NCBI GenBank assembly: GCA_947259815.1
Contig: CAMYNO010000308.1
Coordinates: forward strand, 1 to 9,272
From: an uncultured Parvularculaceae bacterium
Lineage (GTDB): Bacteria > Pseudomonadota > Alphaproteobacteria > Caulobacterales > Parvularculaceae
Length of the DNA stretch: 9,272 nucleotides
Reading direction: 5' to 3'
Shown here: piece after piece, positions 5,936-9,272 of the stretch
How positions within the stretch are numbered: the first letter of the stretch is position 1
Layout of the letters: every line of letters starts with the position of its first letter
Program-made: the position numbers and the translations under genes
The notes under the pieces: generated by a model
What the model was told of the DNA's origin: nothing
The model's input: only the letters and a program-made list of their open reading frames with translations
Database searches by the model: none

Positions 5936-7377
5936 AAAGACTCCTGCGCTGCGGCCTGTTCATTATAGGCCGCGCTTAGCGCTTGCAGCGACGCATCGAT
6001 TTGAGCGCGTTGTCGCGCCCGGACCATCCAATCGCTCATGGCTTCCTGCGCCGGCGGCGGCAGGGTTTCAATTTCAGCGATGGCGGCGGCCAGGTCGGCC
6101 TGCTCGACCGCGTATTCTGCGCGCGAGATTATCGCCCCCGCCGAATCCCCCGCTTGTGGCGTCGCTGGACGAACATTGAATAAGCCCGCGACGCGCGCGC
6201 CATATCGTTCGACAACGCCGCCGGCGTTTACGCGATTGGCGGTCGAAAGGCCCGCGCGGGCGGCGGCGGCGAATTCATCCCGGATTGAGGCCATGGAAGG
6301 CGCGCCCTTTGCGGCGAAGGGACGAAGCGTTTCGATCGGCGCAGGGGCGTTCACCGTTTCCTCAATGACCGACAGCTCGGTAGTAAACGATTGGCCGGAT
6401 TCAATCGCTGTAATGATCTTGTTCAGGGCAACGGCTCCGGCAATGGCCGGCGCCCTTCGCGCAGCGTTCTTAAGGGCGGCGTTTTCGGAGCGTAAAGTGT
6501 CAATCTCAAATCGCGCATCATCGAGTGCAGATGTTGCGACCGCTAGCTCATTATTCGTTGCGGCAAGTTCGCTTTGCAGGGTTGAAATTGTAGCTTCCAG
6601 CGTCGCAATGCGTTGTGCGGCGCCATCGGATATTGGCGGTTCATCTGCTGTCGCTGCGTCAGTTATTTGGTCGCGCGGTTGAAGTTCTGGCGACGGATCA
6701 ACATCGGCAGGCAGCTGTTCCCAGCCTGTCGCGTCGTTCGCGTTTTCAATTTCATCCGTTTGCAGAATCTCGTCAGGCTCTAAGATGCCTTGATTGTTTT
6801 CAGGCGTTGCCATTTCTGCGTTGACGGTTGCGTCTACTGGCTCCTGTGGAGCTGGCGCCATGTTCTCATCGGCATTCGCGGTCGGCTCTGTGTTATCCGT
6901 CAGGCCCGCCGCTTCCTTTGCCGCGATTTGCAGCTCGGTGTTCTCGATTGTGTCAGATTGCGGTGGAAAGGTAAGCGGTTCATCGCCGGCGCCCGGAGCC
7001 GCTTGAGAGGCCGGCTTGGCGTCAGCGACTTCGTCGTTTTCAAGTTTTGCATCCGGCGTTTCTTCTTGCGCCTCGGGCTCAATCGGCTGTGAGGTCTCTA
7101 TTGCGGGTTTGGTCTCCTTGCCGGCGCGTATTTCATGAATACCGGTTGTGAAATACCAAAGCGCGCCGGCGCCGATGGCGACAAGGACCATACCGGCGAA
7201 AAACAACACGCCGGGACTAATGAATGAACGTTTCGCGTGGGCGTCCTTCACTGGCGGCGCATCGTCAAAAGGCGCGTCGGCTATTGCGTCGTTTTCCTCA
7301 ACGATCTCCGCATCGACCTCGGGAATGTCGGTCGGCGCCGCCGCGTTGGGTTCGTCCTTTTCAGATTCGTCGGTCAT
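5932..7377 (-). CDS. Mic60/mitofilin-like inner-membrane protein (COG4223 type)
   Basis: A 481-residue protein with the layout of alphaproteobacterial Mic60, the relative of the mitochondrial cristae-junction protein. It has an acidic cytoplasmic N-terminus (1-45), a basic KRSF patch, one membrane helix (about 53-77), a long acidic Ala/Pro/Glu-rich linker (about 80-250), and a predicted coiled coil (about 253-305, with RIATLEATISTLQSELAATN). The C-terminal mitofilin-like region (about 310-475) includes LRPFAAKGAPSMASIRDEFA (351-370) and LPPPAQEAMSDWMVRARQR (439-457). Its position between hemD and hemY is the known alphaproteobacterial arrangement and supports the call. The family is associated with intracytoplasmic membrane or envelope shaping. 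The ATG at 7377 has AGGCG 9 bases upstream and starts 48 bp after the hemD stop. An in-frame ATG at 7425 would overlap hemD and adds an unlikely basic leader. It overlaps hemY by 4 bp. Residues 155-234 contain no Lys or Arg. Confidence 0.88.
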   Translation of the reverse strand: MTDESEKDEPNAAAPTDIPEVDAEIVEENDAIADAPFDDAPPVKDAHAKRSFISPGVLFFAGMVLVAIGAGALWYFTTGIHEIRAGKETKPAIETSQPIEPEAQEETPDAKLENDEVADAKPASQAAPGAGDEPLTFPPQSDTIENTELQIAAKEAAGLTDNTEPTANADENMAPAPQEPVDATVNAEMATPENNQGILEPDEILQTDEIENANDATGWEQLPADVDPSPELQPRDQITDAATADEPPISDGAAQRIATLEATISTLQSELAATNNELAVATSALDDARFEIDTLRSENAALKNAARRAPAIAGAVALNKIITAIESGQSFTTELSVIEETVNAPAPIETLRPFAAKGAPSMASIRDEFAAAARAGLSTANRVNAGGVVERYGARVAGLFNVRPATPQAGDSAGAIISRAEYAVEQADLAAAIAEIETLPPPAQEAMSDWMVRARQRAQIDASLQALSAAYNEQAAAQESL

Positions 7378-7425
7378 GGGTTCATTCGCCTGTCGGCTTG
7401 TACCTAAGCGTGCAACCCGGCGCAC

Positions 7426-8136
7426 TCAAGTATGCAATTTGATCGCGTCGATCATGGCCGCGTTGCTGCGCGCGTTTGCGACGTCGATGCGGCGCCAGTC
7501 GACCTGCCGGGTCATTTCCGCGACGGCGGCGCTAAGGCAAACAGCACGGCAGGTCGTTAACGCCTCATTAAGATTTGCGGCGGCGGTGAGGTCGAGAAAG
7601 ATCCGGGCCGTCCGTGGCGAAAACAGTGCAACGCAAAGCGGGTCGTTGTCTTCAATGGCTGCGGCCGCCACATTCGGCAAACTTGTTACGGCAGTGGCCT
7701 CATAGGCGAAGAGCCGGCTCGCTGGGACGCCCTTTTCGTCCAGCAACGCCGAAAGGTCGCCAGCCAGTTTGGTTCCGGCTATGTGGACTAACTCGCCTTG
7801 TATCGCGGCCGCATTATCAGCGATTAACGCCGCGAGTGAATTGACGTCGCCATCGGCGCTGGCGGTCCTTTTGAAACCCGACTGGCGGGCGGCCTCCTCC
7901 GTCGCGTCGCCGACGCAAAATACCGGCAACTCTCGTTCGGCGGAGCCATGGGCGAAGGCCCGTACGCCATTTGATGATGTAAAGGCCAGCGCGGCGGTTC
8001 CCTGTGGTAATGTCCAATCATGGAGGAACCGCACGCTCATCACCGGTGCAACGACGGCGGTTAGTCCCGCGGTTTCGCAGATCGAGACAAATGCGTCCGC
8101 ATCGGGCTGCGGTCTGGTGATAAGAACCCGGCTCAT
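7426..8136 (-). CDS. hemD: Uroporphyrinogen-III synthase
   Basis: HemD closes hydroxymethylbilane to uroporphyrinogen III with inversion of ring D, the branch point to haem, sirohaem and corrinoids, in the cytoplasm. The 236-residue length is usual. HemD is poorly conserved, but its recognisable points are present: VLITRPQPDA at the N-terminus (4-13), FTSSNGVRAFA (52-62), PVFCVGDATEEAARQSGF (71-88), YEA (145-147), LFSPRTARIF (171-180) and CLSAAVAE (200-207). Together with the downstream Mic60-like and HemY genes the call is secure. The ATG at 8136 begins MSRVLITRP, the expected family start; the Shine-Dalgarno is weak. It is the first gene of the minus-strand group and is divergent from tsaD. 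hemC, which often precedes hemD, is absent. Confidence 0.94.
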   Translation of the reverse strand: MSRVLITRPQPDADAFVSICETAGLTAVVAPVMSVRFLHDWTLPQGTAALAFTSSNGVRAFAHGSAERELPVFCVGDATEEAARQSGFKRTASADGDVNSLAALIADNAAAIQGELVHIAGTKLAGDLSALLDEKGVPASRLFAYEATAVTSLPNVAAAAIEDNDPLCVALFSPRTARIFLDLTAAANLNEALTTCRAVCLSAAVAEMTRQVDWRRIDVANARSNAAMIDAIKLHT

Positions 8137-8283
8137 CTGCGCCCGCCATCTTCCGCGTTAAACATAAGAACAGGCCTCTATGGTTTTGAAGGCAAAATAA
8201 TGACCCGGCGCATGATTTTCCCGGCTATGCCCTTGCCAATACGGGAACTTTCGATGTCAAAGCGCATGATGTCGACCACGTTA
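8137..8283. promoter_or_regulatory. Divergent intergenic region between hemD and tsaD
   Basis: This roughly 147-bp gap must hold promoters for the hemD group (minus) and tsaD (plus). I see only weak candidates. AATAAT (8196-8201) on the plus strand is a 5-of-6 match to a -10 box but has no good -35. On the minus strand TATGTT has a poor TTCAAA-type -35 at 18 bp. The gap is rich in in-frame ATGs that extend the tsaD frame (8200, 8212, 8227, 8254, 8266, 8269), so part of it may be coding. GGGAA (8243-8247), 6 bases before the ATG at 8254, is a plausible Shine-Dalgarno. No operator or riboswitch was recognised. Confidence 0.3.
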
Positions 8284-9272
8284 ATGGAAAAGATGAATAG
8301 CAGCGCCGGCGGCGTCGTGCTCGGGATTGAGACAAGTTGCGACGATACGGCCGCCGCGCTGATCCGCCGCCGCGGCGACGGTTCGGTGCAAATTCTCGCC
8401 AACGTGGTTTGGACGGATCACGACGATCATGCGGCTTTCGGCGGTGTCGTGCCTGAAATCGCCGCGAGAAGTCATGTGGAACGGCTCGATCACACTATTG
8501 CGCGGGCTCTGGATATGGCCGGGCTGACATTTGCTGAAATAGATGCCGTCGCCGCCACCGCGGGCCCGGGTCTGGTGGGCGGTGTTCTGGTCGGGCTCAC
8601 AGCCGGGAAAGCGATTGCGCTTGCGCACGGCTTACCGCTCATTCCGATAAATCACCTTGAGGGTCATGCCCTCTCAGTGCGGTTAACGGATGCAGCAACT
8701 TTTCCGTTCCTGTTGCTCCTGATCTCTGGCGGCCATACCCAGCTGGTATGGCTTCGCGGTTTGGATGAGTATCAGCGCCTTGGGTCCACCATTGATGATG
8801 CGGCGGGCGAGGCTTTTGATAAAACCGCAAAACTGTTGGAGCTTGGCCAGCCTGGCGGTCCAAGGATTGAAGCAGTCGCCGCGAGCGGGCGTCATGACCG
8901 GTATGACCTGCCGGAACCGCTCAAAAAAAGGGCGGGCTGCGACTTCTCTTTTTCGGGTCTTAAAACCGCGGTTCGCGAAATTGCCGAACGTATGGCCGAT
9001 AGCGATGGGCGTATGGCTGCGCAAGATGTTGCCGATCTTGCGGCGTCCTTTCAGTTCGCGGCCGCCCGCCATCTGGCGGACCGCACGGCGAATGCGATGG
9101 ACCTTGTCGATGCGCGCCCACAAGAAAGAGCGCTCGTTGTCGCCGGCGGCGTCGCTGCGAATTGCGAGATCAAGGCGAGGTTGAGTGCGCTATGCGAATT
9201 CAGGAATTGGCGATTTATTGCGCCACCGGCCAAATACTGTACGGACAATGCTGCGATGATTGCCCTGGCCGG
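8284..9272 (+). CDS. tsaD: tRNA N6-threonylcarbamoyladenosine synthase TsaD (3' end cut by window edge)
   Basis: TsaD transfers the threonylcarbamoyl group from TC-AMP to A37 of ANN-decoding tRNAs, working with TsaB and TsaE. From the ATG at 8284 the frame reads 329 complete codons to the window end with no stop. Signature elements are VLGIETSCDDTAAA (12-25), FGGVVPEIAARSH (52-64), PGLVGGVLVG (95-104), metal-binding NHLEGH (123-128; His124, His128), LISGGHTQL (146-154), STIDDAAGEAFDKTAKLL (168-185), FSFSGLKTAV (221-230), VAGGVAAN (286-293) and CTDNAAMIA (319-327) with metal-binding Asp321. The family is usually about 340-365 residues, so only a short C-terminus is missing. The start is uncertain. 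ATG 8293 follows a GGAAAAG purine run; ATG 8254 has a better-spaced GGGAA and would add ten residues. The conserved core begins about 11 residues after 8284. Confidence 0.96.
   Translation, partial: MEKMNSSAGGVVLGIETSCDDTAAALIRRRGDGSVQILANVVWTDHDDHAAFGGVVPEIAARSHVERLDHTIARALDMAGLTFAEIDAVAATAGPGLVGGVLVGLTAGKAIALAHGLPLIPINHLEGHALSVRLTDAATFPFLLLLISGGHTQLVWLRGLDEYQRLGSTIDDAAGEAFDKTAKLLELGQPGGPRIEAVAASGRHDRYDLPEPLKKRAGCDFSFSGLKTAVREIAERMADSDGRMAAQDVADLAASFQFAAARHLADRTANAMDLVDARPQERALVVAGGVAANCEIKARLSALCEFRNWRFIAPPAKYCTDNAAMIALA

Noticed and set aside
6038..6682. Plus-strand open frame of 214 codons
   Set aside because: It is a shadow of the Mic60-like gene: Ala/Ser/Arg-rich translation produced by the antisense of an Ala/Glu-rich coding sequence.
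7378..7425. ATG at 7425 as start of the Mic60-like protein
   Set aside because: It would add a basic leader unlike the acidic family N-terminus, and would abut the hemD stop; the ATG at 7377 has an AGGCG upstream.
7148..7705. Plus-strand open frame of 185 codons spanning the hemD/mic60 junction
   Set aside because: It is antisense to two well-supported genes and crosses their boundary; no motif is visible.
8683..9123. Minus-strand open frame of 146 codons
   Set aside because: It is antisense to tsaD, whose motifs are continuous across this interval.

Overview
This window looks like an ordinary chromosomal segment of an alphaproteobacterium. The strongest reason is the adjacent set hemD, a mitofilin/Mic60-like membrane protein gene and hemY on one strand, with tsaD pointing away from hemD. 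This layout is typical of Alphaproteobacteria. A DUF2244 membrane protein divergent from nth, and a PyrF with a DFKFHDIGATV-type active-site segment, fit the same class. The genus or order cannot be named from the sequence alone. Coding density is very high, genes are joined by 4-bp ATGA overlaps or gaps of a few to about 150 bp, and no RNA gene, mobile element, CRISPR array or sign of recent transfer was seen.

Layout. Positions 1-1044 (minus strand) hold two small membrane protein genes: a DUF2244 protein and, downstream of it, an unrecognised membrane protein that runs off the left edge. From about 1158 to 4460 (plus strand) lies a run of three genes: nth (endonuclease III, base excision repair), pyrF (OMP decarboxylase, last step of UMP synthesis) and a stand-alone acyl-activating enzyme that resembles the ligase half of Aas. 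Convergent to it, with only 2 bp between stop codons, is a minus-strand group from 8136 down to 4463: hemD (uroporphyrinogen-III synthase), mic60-like, and hemY-like TPR membrane protein. tsaD starts near 8284 on the plus strand and runs off the right edge.

How the genes work together. HemD makes uroporphyrinogen III, the branch point for haem, chlorophyll and corrinoids. The Mic60-like protein and the HemY-like TPR protein are inner-membrane proteins that consistently travel with it and are thought to organise membranes or haem-pathway assembly. hemC, often the first gene of this cluster, is not here. Nth, PyrF and TsaD are core housekeeping enzymes.

I did not find evidence for a new multi-gene system. 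The items most worth a second look are the lysine-rich histone-H1-like tail on Nth, the ligase-only Aas-like protein with a charged tail, the absence of hemC beside hemD, an 80-residue Lys/Arg-free stretch in the Mic60-like protein, and a candidate promoter that would start transcription almost exactly at the upstream ATG of the DUF2244 gene.
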